Shown here in pieces: positions 40,718 through 49,513 of a DNA stretch of 64,000 nt. Location of the stretch: NCBI RefSeq assembly GCF_003751805.1, contig NZ_RKHQ01000001.1, forward strand, positions 124,001 through 188,000, given 5' to 3'. The DNA is from Salana multivorans. GTDB taxonomy: Bacteria; Actinomycetota; Actinomycetes; Actinomycetales; Beutenbergiaceae. How positions within the stretch are numbered: position 1 is the stretch's first letter; each line of letters opens with the position of its first letter. The translations under genes and the position numbers were made by a program. A model generated the notes under the pieces. The model ran no database searches and was not told where the DNA came from. It saw nothing but the letters and a program-made list of their open reading frames with translations.

Positions 40718-41541
40718 GAGCCCACCTCCAGGAGTCCACGATCGGCAAGGAAGTCGACGATGGCGCGCGCCCCGTCGCTGGTGACGACGACCGGCGCCGG
40801 CCGCTCGGGCCGCGGTGCGGCGGTGACGACGACGGCGCGGGCCCCCGCGAGGCCCACCTCGCCGGGGGCCAGCCCCAGGTCGGCGGCGGCCAGGACCCGC
40901 ACCTGCGCCTTGCGCGCCGCGAGCATCGTCTGGAAGCTCGGCACGCGCAGGCTCGCGACCGTGTCCTCGACGGACACGACCGCCGGCAGGTCGGCGGCGA
41001 TCGTCTCGTGTCCGACCTCGGTCTCGCGGACGACGACGACACGGGCGGCCGACGCCTCCTCCCCCGGGGTCACCTCGACCGACTCGGCGAACGCGAGCGC
41101 CGGCCAGCCGAGCTCGGCGGCGACCAGCGTGGGGACGACCGCCCCGAGCCCGTCGAGCGCCGTCATGCCGGCGACGACCAGACCGACGCCGTCGCCGGAC
41201 TCCGCGCCCTCCGCGTCGAGCAGCCGGACGGCCGCGGCCAGGGCGCGGGCCGTGCCGCGCACGTCGGAGCCGGCCAGGGCGTCGTCGTGCAGGTGGACGG
41301 CCTGCGCCGCGCCGACCTGGAGCGCCTTGCGCACCACGGCCTCGGCGCTCGCCGGCCCCATCGTCACGGCCGTGACGCTCCCACCGAGCGCGTCGGCCGC
41401 GCGCAGGGCGACCTCGAGCGCCGCCTCGTCGATCTCGCTCAGCACGGCGGCGGCCGGCACGCGTTCGAGGAGGCCGTCGGGCCGCAGCCGACGGTCCGAG
41501 ACGATGTCCGGCACCTGCTTCAGAAGGACGATGACACGCAT
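40714..41541 (-). CDS. etfB: Electron transfer flavoprotein beta subunit
   Basis: A 275-residue EtfB/FixA. It begins MRVIVLLKQVPDI and contains SEIDEAALEVALR, TMGPASAEAVVRKALQVGA and GMTALDGLGAVVPTLVAAELGWP. The C-terminus carries the PSFQTMLAARKAQVRVL segment, which in the family meets EtfA. It is first gene of etfB-etfA and divergent from glgX across 65 bp. Confidence 0.95.
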   Translation of the reverse strand: MRVIVLLKQVPDIVSDRRLRPDGLLERVPAAAVLSEIDEAALEVALRAADALGGSVTAVTMGPASAEAVVRKALQVGAAQAVHLHDDALAGSDVRGTARALAAAVRLLDAEGAESGDGVGLVVAGMTALDGLGAVVPTLVAAELGWPALAFAESVEVTPGEEASAARVVVVRETEVGHETIAADLPAVVSVEDTVASLRVPSFQTMLAARKAQVRVLAAADLGLAPGEVGLAGARAVVVTAAPRPERPAPVVVTSDGARAIVDFLADRGLLEVGS

Positions 41542-41558
41542 CCCCCTAGCCTGCCACG

Positions 41559-41570
41559 TGGAACGTTCAA
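41559..41570. promoter_or_regulatory. LacI-like palindrome between etfB and glgX
   Basis: TGGAACGTTCAA, centred on the perfect palindrome GAACGTTC. LacI-family operators commonly have such a central CG dyad. It lies in the 65-bp divergent gap, 37 bp before the glgX start and 18 bp before etfB. It follows a CACGTG at 41555-41560. Confidence 0.35.
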
Positions 41571-41606
41571 CGCTTGGGCGCCGCGTGGTGGAACAATGAC
41601 GCTGCC

Positions 41607-43961
41607 ATGACTGTCTCAGCCCATCCCACGAGCTCCCCGGTCGGCGTCGTCGAGGACGCCGACCACGACGACCCGACGACCCCGCACGACGCCGGTGCTC
41701 CCGACGGCTCGGTGGCCGCGGTGACGCCGGCCCAGCTCGCCGACCTGCCCGCGCGCTCGCTCGGTCGCCTCGGCGTGCACGTCCTCGGCGACGGCATCGA
41801 CGTCGTCGTGGCCGCGGCCCAGGCGGTCGCGGTCGACCTGTGCCTGATCGACGGCACGCGGGAGCACCCGGCGGAGCGCCGGATCGGCCTGCAGAAGGCG
41901 CGACACGGGCTATGGCACGCGCACGTGCCCGGCGTCGGGGCGGGCCAGCGCTACGGGTTCCGCGTCCACGGCGCCTGGCAGCCGTCCGACGGCCTGTTCC
42001 ACAACCCGGCCAAGCTCCTGCTCGACCCCTACGCGCGGGGCGTCGACGGCGCCGTCGAGCTCGCCCCGGAGACGTTCGGTCACCACGTGACCGACATCCG
42101 CTCGACGCACCACGGCCTCGAGACGGCCGACCCGCGCGACTCCTCGCCGTTCGTCGCCTGGGGCACGGTGCTGCCGCCCGCCGACCCCGCGACGACCGCG
42201 CGACGCCTCGAGCTGCGTCCGCGCACGCCGTGGATCCACACCGTCCTCTACGAGCTGCACGTGCGCGGCTTCACCCTCCTGCGCGAGGACCTCCCGGAGG
42301 AGCTGCGCGGGACCTACGCCGGCCTCGCGCACCCGAACGTCATCGAGCACCTGCGCGGGCTCGGCGTCACGGCCGTCGAGCTGCTGCCGATCCACGTGGC
42401 GGCGACGGAGCACGCGATCGCCGCCCGCGGCCTGCCGAACTACTGGGGCTACTCGACGCTCGGTTTCTTCGCCCCCGAGCCCCGGTACGCGACGCGCGCG
42501 TCCCGCGAGGCCGGTCCGGCCGCCGTCGAGGCCGAGGTCAAGGCCATGGTCGACGCGCTGCACGAGGCGGGCATCGAGGTCGTCCTCGACGTCGTCTACA
42601 ACCACACGTGCGAGGGCGGGATGGACGGGCCACTGCTGTCGCTGCGGGGACTCGACAACACCGGTTACTACCTGCACGACGGCGGCCACCAGGCGCGCTA
42701 CGCCGACGTCACCGGCACCGGCAACTCGCTCGACTTCCGGCGCCAGCGCGTCGTGCAGCTCACGCTGGACTCGCTGCGGCACTGGGCGGGCGAGATCGGC
42801 GTCGACGGGTTCCGGTTCGACCTGGCCGTGACGCTCGGCCGCCGCGCCGGCGAGTTCGAGCCCGACCACCCGTTCCTCGTGGCGCTCGCCTCCGACCCCG
42901 TGCTCGCCGACGTCAAGCTCGCGGTCGAGCCGTGGGACGTCGGCCCCTCCGGGTGGCGGACCGGCCAGTTCGCGCCGCCCGTCCACGAGTGGAACGACCG
43001 CTTCCGCGACGCGGTACGCCGGTTCTGGCTCGCCGACGCGCGCGCGCAGGCCGCCGGCGAGCACGGCGCCCCGCACGACTGCCGCGACCTGGCGACCCGG
43101 CTGTCCGGATCGGCCGACATGTTCCAGCGGTTCGACCGCGGCCCGACCGCGAGCGTCAACTACGTCACGGCGCACGACGGGTTCACGCTCGCCGACCTCA
43201 CGCGCTACGACCACAAGCACAACGAGGCCAACCTCGAGGACAGCCGCGACGGCTCCGACAACAACCTCTCGTGGAACCACGGCGTCGAGGGCGAGATCGA
43301 GGCGGGCTCGCCCGCGGCGGACATCCGCCCGATCCGGCGCCGCTCGATGCGCAACGTGCTCGGGACGCTGCTCGTCTCCTCCGGCACGCCGCTCCTCACG
43401 GCCGGGGACGAGTTCGGCCGGACGCAGCGGGGCAACAACAACGCCTACTGCCAGGACTCCCCGATCTCCTGGGTCGACTGGGACCTGGAGCCGGCGCAGC
43501 TCGACCTGCTCGCCACGAGCAGCTACCTGCTGCGGCTGCGCCGGGAGAACCCGGCGATGCGACCGGGCCGGTTCGCCTACGGCCGGCCGCGCTCGAACGA
43601 CCCGTTCGTCGACCTCGCCTGGTTCTCGGACGACGGCGAGCCGATGGAGGGCGGCGCCTGGCACAACCCCTACCGGCGCGTCCTGCAGATGCGGCGGGCC
43701 GGCGGCGCGTCGGCGCACCCGCGGTCGATGATGCGCCACGAGGCGGCCGACGCGCGCGACCTGCTCGTCGTCGTCAACGGTGCGCTCAACGAGGTCGACG
43801 TCACGCTCGCCCCCGGCCGCACGCCGCGCTGGGAGCTGGTCTGGGACTCGGTGTGGGAGTCCCCGGACGAGCGCGAGCAGATCAACGGCGGCGCGCGCGC
43901 CGAGCCGGGCGACATCGCGACGGTGGAGCCGCTCAGCCTGCGGCTGTACCTGTCGAGCTGA
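41607..43961 (+). CDS. glgX: Glycogen debranching enzyme GlgX (GH13 isoamylase type)
   Basis: A 784-residue GlgX. After about 50 Ala/Asp/Pro-rich residues comes a CBM48 domain (QRYGFRVHGAW, NPAKLLLDPYARG) and the GH13 barrel. Active-site regions are VVLDVVYNHTCEG, the nucleophile in DGFRFDLAV, the acid in VKLAVEPWDVG and YVTAHDGFTLADL. It hydrolyses alpha-1,6 branches left by glycogen phosphorylase. The ATG at 41607 is chosen at the start of the acidic leader; no strong RBS is seen. A membrane-protein gene follows by 19 bp. Confidence 0.95.
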   Translation: MTVSAHPTSSPVGVVEDADHDDPTTPHDAGAPDGSVAAVTPAQLADLPARSLGRLGVHVLGDGIDVVVAAAQAVAVDLCLIDGTREHPAERRIGLQKARHGLWHAHVPGVGAGQRYGFRVHGAWQPSDGLFHNPAKLLLDPYARGVDGAVELAPETFGHHVTDIRSTHHGLETADPRDSSPFVAWGTVLPPADPATTARRLELRPRTPWIHTVLYELHVRGFTLLREDLPEELRGTYAGLAHPNVIEHLRGLGVTAVELLPIHVAATEHAIAARGLPNYWGYSTLGFFAPEPRYATRASREAGPAAVEAEVKAMVDALHEAGIEVVLDVVYNHTCEGGMDGPLLSLRGLDNTGYYLHDGGHQARYADVTGTGNSLDFRRQRVVQLTLDSLRHWAGEIGVDGFRFDLAVTLGRRAGEFEPDHPFLVALASDPVLADVKLAVEPWDVGPSGWRTGQFAPPVHEWNDRFRDAVRRFWLADARAQAAGEHGAPHDCRDLATRLSGSADMFQRFDRGPTASVNYVTAHDGFTLADLTRYDHKHNEANLEDSRDGSDNNLSWNHGVEGEIEAGSPAADIRPIRRRSMRNVLGTLLVSSGTPLLTAGDEFGRTQRGNNNAYCQDSPISWVDWDLEPAQLDLLATSSYLLRLRRENPAMRPGRFAYGRPRSNDPFVDLAWFSDDGEPMEGGAWHNPYRRVLQMRRAGGASAHPRSMMRHEAADARDLLVVVNGALNEVDVTLAPGRTPRWELVWDSVWESPDEREQINGGARAEPGDIATVEPLSLRLYLSS

Positions 43962-43980
43962 GGTCGGGGACGAGGGACCG

Positions 43981-45153
43981 ATGGGCGACGACGAGGCGGC
44001 CGCCGTCCGGGGCACCACCGCGGGCACCGCGCGCGACCTCGCCCGGGACGTGGCCCGCGAGCGCCGCGACTGCGAGCGCTACCTGCGGCGGCAGGGGCTG
44101 CCGTCGCTCGTCGAGGAGCACTCCGTCGGCCGCGACGTGTGGGGACGCTCCTCGCCGTTCCTGCTCGGCGTCCTCATCCTCGAGCTGCTCACCTGGTTCG
44201 ACACCGAGTGGGCGTGGTGGCAGAACCTGCTCGCGCTCGTGGCGCCGTTCGCGATCGTCGGGGCGGCCTGGGTCGGGCTCAACCGCCTGCGCGGTCGACC
44301 GTGGAGCACGCTGCCGCAGCGGGTCGGCGTGCCGGAGCTCGCCTTCTTCGTGCTCGCGCCGGCGCTCGTGCCGATCGTCATGGGCGTGGCGTGGCGGGAG
44401 TCGATCGGCGTCGTCGTGGTCAACCTGCTGCTCCTCGGGATCGTGCGCGTCGTCGTCGGCCTCGGCATCGCGACGACGCTGTGGTGGGGAACCGCGCGGG
44501 TCGGCGCCGAGCTCGGCGACTCGCTGCGCCGGCTCGTCCGGCTGCTCCCGCTCGTCGTCATCTTCTCGATCGTGCTGTTCTTCAACGCCGACGTGTGGCA
44601 GGTGTTCGACGCCGTGGCGCCGCAGGCGAACTACGCGCTCGGCGCTTTCTTCCTCCTCGTCATCACCGTGCTCACGACGGCCGGGGCGCGGCGCGAGACC
44701 CGGGTCATCCTCGCGGAGGCGGGTCGCGGCCTGCCCGAGGAGGCCACGACGTTCAGCCCGCGACAGCTGCGCAACGTCGTCGCGACCGTCGCGATGTCCC
44801 AGCTCCTCCAGGTGCTGCTCGTCAGCGTCCTCACGGGCGCGTTCTTCGTCGTCGTCGGGACGCTCGCGATCACGCCCGAGGTGCGCGAGGTCTGGCAGGT
44901 GGGCGGCGGGAACCTCTGGGAGCCGCTCGCGTTCCTCGGCGCCGACCTCGTGATCGACCAGACGCTCCTGCGGGTCTCCGTCGCGCTCGCGACGTTCAGC
45001 GGGCTCTACTACGCGATGAACGTCCAGGTCGACGCCGTCTACCGGACCGAGCTGGTCGAGGACCTCAGCGACCGGCTGCGGCGCGTGCTCGAGGTCCGGG
45101 CGCGCTACCTCGCGCTGCCCTCGCCCGAGCCCGCGCCCGAGCCGCGCGCCTGA
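43981..45153 (+). CDS. Polytopic membrane protein, function unknown
   Basis: A 390-residue protein with a charged N-terminus (about 45 residues) and about seven hydrophobic helices between 55 and 340. A cytoplasmic C-terminus with LVEDLSDRLRRVLEVRARYL ends Glu/Pro-rich. I do not recognise the family. GAGGGACCG precedes the ATG. It starts 19 bp after glgX, so it is likely cotranscribed. Its stop lies only 15 bp before the trp leader's -10 box. Confidence 0.82.
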   Translation: MGDDEAAAVRGTTAGTARDLARDVARERRDCERYLRRQGLPSLVEEHSVGRDVWGRSSPFLLGVLILELLTWFDTEWAWWQNLLALVAPFAIVGAAWVGLNRLRGRPWSTLPQRVGVPELAFFVLAPALVPIVMGVAWRESIGVVVVNLLLLGIVRVVVGLGIATTLWWGTARVGAELGDSLRRLVRLLPLVVIFSIVLFFNADVWQVFDAVAPQANYALGAFFLLVITVLTTAGARRETRVILAEAGRGLPEEATTFSPRQLRNVVATVAMSQLLQVLLVSVLTGAFFVVVGTLAITPEVREVWQVGGGNLWEPLAFLGADLVIDQTLLRVSVALATFSGLYYAMNVQVDAVYRTELVEDLSDRLRRVLEVRARYLALPSPEPAPEPRA

Positions 45154-45167
45154 TCCGGCGATCGGCG

Positions 45168-45173
45168 TATGCT
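45168..45173 (+). promoter_or_regulatory. -10 box of the trpL-trpS transcript
   Basis: TATGCT ends 6 nt before the GTG of the leader peptide. That places the transcription start at or next to the GTG, giving a leaderless leader peptide. No convincing -35 box is visible 16-18 nt upstream, so promoter strength is unclear. Confidence 0.5.
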
Positions 45174-45179
45174 CCCACC

Positions 45180-45224
45180 GTGACCAGCGCGACGTTCCAG
45201 TCCCGCGGCTGGTGGCTGCCCTGA
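45180..45224 (+). CDS. trpL: Trp leader peptide (MTSATFQSRGWWLP)
   Basis: A 14-codon ORF from GTG to TGA with tandem tryptophan codons at 11 and 12 (45210-45215). It ends 102 bp before trpS. Trp is the rarest residue, so two in a row in a tiny ORF before a Trp-tRNA synthetase gene is the hallmark of ribosome-mediated attenuation. When charged Trp-tRNA is short, the ribosome stalls on these codons and shifts downstream RNA folding (see the attenuator). Confidence 0.85.
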   Translation: MTSATFQSRGWWLP

Positions 45225-45280
45225 CGGCGGCCACCCCACACCCATCACCCGGGCCGCCCTCGTGGCGGCCCTCGTCATTT
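45210..45280 (+). promoter_or_regulatory. Ribosome-mediated Trp attenuator (four-segment)
   Basis: Segment 1 GGTGG (45211-45215, inside the Trp codons) can pair with CCACC (45231-45235). Segment 2 GGCGGCC (45226-45232) can pair with segment 3 GGCCGCC (45252-45258) as antiterminator. Segment 3, extended as GGGCCGCC (45251-45258), can instead pair with segment 4 GGCGGCCC (45264-45271) to form an 8-bp terminator with loop CTCGT and a T-containing tail (tcgtcattt). Stalling at Trp codons frees segment 2; reading to the stop codon covers it. Confidence 0.82.
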
Positions 45281-45326
45281 CCCGGCGACGTCCGACCGCG
45301 AGCGCGGCCGCACGAAGGAGCCCGGC

Positions 45327-46457
45327 ATGACCAGCACCACCGCGACCAGCACGACCACCCCCGCCTCGGGCGACGTTCCGGGCGGCGTTCCCGGCGAGAC
45401 GCCCGACGATGCGCGCTCGCTCGACCGCGCCCGCGAGCGCTCCGCCGAGCTGGCCGATCTCGTCCGCACGGCCCCGCACCGGCTGCGCATGCTCACCGGC
45501 GACCGCCCGACGGGACGCCTCCACCTCGGCCACCACCTCGCGACGCTGCGCGGCCGCCTCGCGCTGCAGGAGGCCGGCGTCGAGACGTTCGTCGTCGTCG
45601 CCGACTACCAGGTCATCACCGACCGTGACGCGCCGGGTCCGCTGCGCGAGCGCGTGCTCGACGTCGTGACCGACCAGCTCGCGCTCGGCCTCGACCCCGA
45701 GCGGACGACCTTCTTCGCCCACTCCCAGGTGCCAGAGCTCAACGAGCTCGTCGTGCCGTTCCTCTCCCTCGTCACCGACGCCGAGCTGCGCCGCAACCCG
45801 ACCGTCAAGGCGGAGCACGCGGCCTCCGGTGGCCGCCAGCTCTCGGGGCTGCTGCTCACCTACCCGGTCCACCAGGCGGCGGACATCGTGTTCTGCGGGG
45901 CCAACGTCGTGCCCGTCGGCAAGGACCAGCTCCCGCACCTGGAGGTCGCCCGGCTCATCGTGCGGCGCTTCACCGAGCGCTACGGCGACGCCGGCCTGGT
46001 GCCGCCGGACGCCCTGCTCACCGACGCCGTGACGGTCCTCGGCACCGACGGGCAGAAGATGAGCAAGTCACGCGGGAACACGATCGATCTCGCGATGACG
46101 GCCGACGAGACCGCTCGCGTCCTGCGCCGCGCCGTCACGGACTCCGAGCGGCGGATCACCTACGAGCCCGAGCGCCGACCCGAGGTCGCGAACCTCCTGC
46201 TCGTCGGCGCGATGTGCTCGGGTCGGACGCCGGCGGACCTGGCGGAGGAGATCGGCGACGGCGGCGCCGGCGCGCTCAAGGCCTACGTCACGGACGCGGT
46301 CAACGCCGAGCTGGCCGGGCTGCGCGCGCGGCGTGCCGAGCTGACGCGCGACCCGGGCGCCGTGCTGGCGGCGCTGCGAGCCGGGACGGATCGGGCCCGC
46401 GCGGTCGCCGCCGCCACGCTCGCCCGGGTCCACCGGGCGCTCGGGATGACGTACTGA
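45327..46457 (+). CDS. trpS: Tryptophan-tRNA ligase
   Basis: A 376-residue class I synthetase that charges tRNA(Trp). The HIGH motif is in TGRLHLGHHLA and the KMSKS motif in DGQKMSKSRGN. The tryptophan pocket region and QAADIVFCGANVVPVGKDQL, then PHLEVAR, are typical. A Thr/Ser/Asp-rich N-terminal extension of about 45 residues precedes the catalytic core. AAGGAG stands 7 nt before the ATG. It is controlled by the leader/attenuator upstream. It ends 5 bp before the convergent hypothetical gene. Confidence 0.96.
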   Translation: MTSTTATSTTTPASGDVPGGVPGETPDDARSLDRARERSAELADLVRTAPHRLRMLTGDRPTGRLHLGHHLATLRGRLALQEAGVETFVVVADYQVITDRDAPGPLRERVLDVVTDQLALGLDPERTTFFAHSQVPELNELVVPFLSLVTDAELRRNPTVKAEHAASGGRQLSGLLLTYPVHQAADIVFCGANVVPVGKDQLPHLEVARLIVRRFTERYGDAGLVPPDALLTDAVTVLGTDGQKMSKSRGNTIDLAMTADETARVLRRAVTDSERRITYEPERRPEVANLLLVGAMCSGRTPADLAEEIGDGGAGALKAYVTDAVNAELAGLRARRAELTRDPGAVLAALRAGTDRARAVAAATLARVHRALGMTY

Positions 46458-46462
46458 CGGCC

Positions 46463-47206
46463 TCAGGCGGGCCAGCCGGGAATCTCTCCCAGCAGGTCAG
46501 CTCGCTCGACGGCGATCCCACCCCACTCCGGCGTCAGGAGCGGGGCGAGGAGGGCTGCGGGACCGCCGATCTCCGTGCGCCGACCGTCGATCTCGCTGTG
46601 CCACAGCCAGCCCCCGGCGGCCGGCCCGGACCCACCAGCAGGGTCGGCGGGGAACACGATCGTCGGGCTGAAGCCGTCGAGCGTCCCGACATCGGCGCGC
46701 AGGCGGCCCGCCGTCGTCGTCCAGGTGTAGTGGTCGCGGTGCGGCAGGTGCAGCGTCGTCGCCGGTGGGCGCGGCGGCCTGCTCGCCGCCCACTCCGCCT
46801 CGATCCGGCGCCGCTCGGCCTCCAGCTGCTGCGGCGTGAGCTCGTCCCCGGCGCCGAAGGAGATGCCGAGGCTGGCGCCGCCCACCGTCCCGTCCGGCTC
46901 GCGGAACATCCCGCCGAACCCCTCCCAGATCGCGCAGTGCAGCACGCGGTCGGTGCCCGGACCCGTGAGCCCGAGCACGGCCAGCAGCCGGTCGAGCTGG
47001 TCGCGGCCGTCGGGGCGGGCGTCGTCGTGCGTCTGGACGAGCGAGCAGCCGTTGTTCTCCGGGTCGCGCGAGTTCGGGACGCTGACGTGGGCCTCGAACC
47101 CCGCCGGCACGAGACAGCCGACCGTCCCGAACTCGCCGAGCAGCGGCTCGAGCCAGCCCCAGGCGGCATCGGTCTCGGCGGGGGTGTCCCATCGGATCGT
47201 GGTCAT
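46463..47206 (-). CDS. Uncharacterised actinobacterial protein
   Basis: A 247-residue soluble protein. Its outline (VPAGFEAHVSV, then LHCAIWEGFGG, LPHRDHYTWTT, IVFPAD, WLWHSEIDG, and a C-terminal IAVERADLL) resembles a family of uncharacterised actinobacterial proteins with YYLF...WWPAD...W...EID blocks. No function is known to me. The ATG at 47206 matches the conserved start; the very long frame continuing to 50929 is antisense to glgE and mak. It is divergent from glgE across 60 bp. Confidence 0.72.
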   Translation of the reverse strand: MTTIRWDTPAETDAAWGWLEPLLGEFGTVGCLVPAGFEAHVSVPNSRDPENNGCSLVQTHDDARPDGRDQLDRLLAVLGLTGPGTDRVLHCAIWEGFGGMFREPDGTVGGASLGISFGAGDELTPQQLEAERRRIEAEWAASRPPRPPATTLHLPHRDHYTWTTTAGRLRADVGTLDGFSPTIVFPADPAGGSGPAAGGWLWHSEIDGRRTEIGGPAALLAPLLTPEWGGIAVERADLLGEIPGWPA

Positions 47207-47266
47207 GACCAGGACGCTACCCGGACGAAGTGTGACCTGGGCCTCACCTGCGGCTAGGTTCGTCCC

Positions 47267-49477
47267 GTGACGAAGAAGCCCGCCCCCCCGCGTCCCGCCA
47301 CCCCTCGCCCGGCCGGCGCACCGCCGGCCACCGCCGAGCCGGCAGCCCCGGCCGCCGTGCCGGCCGCCGTGCCGAGCGCGGCCGTCACGGCCGGCGCACC
47401 GCCGGCGGCTCCCGCGCCGAGCGATGCGGTTCCGGCGAGCGCCGCGCAGCCGGTCCCGCTGCCGACGCCGCCCGTCCCGATCGGCCGGATCCCCGTCGTC
47501 GACGTCGCACCGACGATCGAGAACGGCCGGTGGGCGACGAAGGCCGTGGTCGGCGAGGTCGTGCCGATCCGGGCGACCGTCTTCCGGGAGGGCCACGACG
47601 CGGTCAATGCCTCGCTCGTCCTCACCCGGCCCGACGGGACGACCGCCTCCCGGACCACGATGACCTGCGTCAACCCCGGCCTCAACGCGTGGGTCGGCGA
47701 GCTCGTGCCGGATGCCGAGGGCGAGTGGACGTTCCACGTCGAGGGCTGGTCCGACCCCTGGGGCACCTGGCGGCACGACGCCGAGATCAAGGTGTCCGCC
47801 GGCATCGACGCCGAGCTCATGCTGCTCGAGGGCGCCCTCCTGCTCGACCGCGCCGCGGCCGAGGCGGGCGCCGCCGACCGCGCCGAGGCCGTGGACGTCT
47901 TCACCGCGACCGCCGCGACGCTGCGCGACACCGAGCGGCCCCCGCTCACGCGACTCGGTGCCGCCCTCGCCCCGCAGGTGACCCGGCTGCTCGCGCGGGA
48001 CCCGCTGCGCGACGCCGTGTCCCCCTCGGCCGCCTACCCGCTGCGCGTGGACCGCACGCTCGCGCTCGCCGGCGCCTGGTACGAGTTCTTCCCGCGCAGC
48101 GCCGGGGCGTGGCAGGACCCCACGTCCGGCCGGTGGCGCTCGGGCACGCTCCGGACGGCGACCCAGGAGCTCGACCGGATCGCCTCGATGGGCTTCGACG
48201 TCGTCTACCTCACCCCGATCCACCCGATCGGCACGACCAACCGCAAGGGGCCGAACAACTCCCTCACGGCCGGCCCGCACGACCCCGGCTCGCCCTACGG
48301 CATCGGCTCCCCCGACGGCGGTCACGACGCGATCCACCCCGACCTCGGCGACTTCGACGACTTCGACGCGTTCGTCGCGCGGGCCCGCGAGCTCGACCTC
48401 GAGGTGGCGATCGACATCGCGCTCCAGGCCTCCCCCGACCACCCCTGGGTCACCGAGCACCCCGAGTGGTTCACGACGCGGGCCGACGGGACGATCGCCT
48501 ACGCCGAGAACCCGCCGAAGAAGTACCAGGACATCTACCCGCTCAACTTCGACAACGACCCCGAGGGGATCTACGTCGCGATCCGGGACATGCTCCAGAA
48601 GTGGATCGACCACGGCGTCACGGCCTTCCGCGTCGACAACCCGCACACGAAGCCGCTGAGCTTCTGGGAGCGGCTGCTCACGGAGATCCGCGCGTCCCAC
48701 CCCGAGGTCATCTTCCTGTCGGAGGCCTTCACCAAGCCGGCGATGATGCGCATGCTGGGCGCGGTCGGGTTCCACCAGTCCTACACCTACTTCACCTGGC
48801 GCATCGCCAAGCACGACGTCCTCGACTACCTCCGCGAGGTGGCGGGAGACTCCGCGAGCTACATGCGCCCGAGCTTCTGGCCGACGACCCACGACATCCT
48901 CACGCCGAACATGCAGCAGGGGGGCGTCGCGATCTTCGCGATCCGCGCCGTCCTCGCCGCGCTCGGCGCCCCGACGTACGGCATCTACTCCGGCTACGAG
49001 CTGGTCGAGAACGTGCCGCGACCGGGCGTCGAGGAGCAGATCGACAACGAGAAGTACCAGTACGTCGCGCGCGACTGGCGCCGGGGAGACAGCCTGGGGA
49101 TCGCCCGGCTCCTCGGGATCCTCAACGACGTCCGTCACCGCCACCCGGCGCTCCAGCAGCTGCGCAACCTCACGGTCCACGGGACGAGCGACGACCAGAC
49201 GATCTGCTTCTCCCGCCACCTCGACGGCCGGTACACGCCCGACGGCCGGCCGGACACCGTCCTCGTCGTCCTCACGCTCGACCCGTGGGCGACCCGCGAG
49301 GGCACGGTGCACCTCGACCTCGCCGCGCTCGGCCTCACCGGCCGGGACGAGGCGTCCGGCACGTTCCGCGTGCGGGACGAGCTCTCCGGCGAGTCGTTCG
49401 TGTGGGGCCGGGAGAACTACGTGCGGCTGGACCCGCGGCACGCCGTCGCGCACGTGCTCGTCGTCGAGCGCGACTGA
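47267..49477 (+). CDS. glgE: Alpha-1,4-glucan:maltose-1-phosphate maltosyltransferase
   Basis: A 736-residue GH13_3 enzyme that extends alpha-1,4-glucans with maltosyl units from maltose-1-phosphate. An Ala/Pro-rich leader of about 70 residues precedes GRIPVVDVAPTIENGRWATK, the family's N-terminal beta domain. The barrel carries FDVVYLTPIHPIG, the nucleophile in FRVDNPHTK (D457) and the acid in FLSEAFTKP (E486). The GTG at 47267 is taken as start; no strong RBS is seen, so the leader length is uncertain. It is first of glgE-mak-glgB. Confidence 0.95.
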   Translation: MTKKPAPPRPATPRPAGAPPATAEPAAPAAVPAAVPSAAVTAGAPPAAPAPSDAVPASAAQPVPLPTPPVPIGRIPVVDVAPTIENGRWATKAVVGEVVPIRATVFREGHDAVNASLVLTRPDGTTASRTTMTCVNPGLNAWVGELVPDAEGEWTFHVEGWSDPWGTWRHDAEIKVSAGIDAELMLLEGALLLDRAAAEAGAADRAEAVDVFTATAATLRDTERPPLTRLGAALAPQVTRLLARDPLRDAVSPSAAYPLRVDRTLALAGAWYEFFPRSAGAWQDPTSGRWRSGTLRTATQELDRIASMGFDVVYLTPIHPIGTTNRKGPNNSLTAGPHDPGSPYGIGSPDGGHDAIHPDLGDFDDFDAFVARARELDLEVAIDIALQASPDHPWVTEHPEWFTTRADGTIAYAENPPKKYQDIYPLNFDNDPEGIYVAIRDMLQKWIDHGVTAFRVDNPHTKPLSFWERLLTEIRASHPEVIFLSEAFTKPAMMRMLGAVGFHQSYTYFTWRIAKHDVLDYLREVAGDSASYMRPSFWPTTHDILTPNMQQGGVAIFAIRAVLAALGAPTYGIYSGYELVENVPRPGVEEQIDNEKYQYVARDWRRGDSLGIARLLGILNDVRHRHPALQQLRNLTVHGTSDDQTICFSRHLDGRYTPDGRPDTVLVVLTLDPWATREGTVHLDLAALGLTGRDEASGTFRVRDELSGESFVWGRENYVRLDPRHAVAHVLVVERD

Positions 49478-49513
49478 GCCGGACCCGACGCACGAGGCGA
49501 TCAGGAGACGTCG

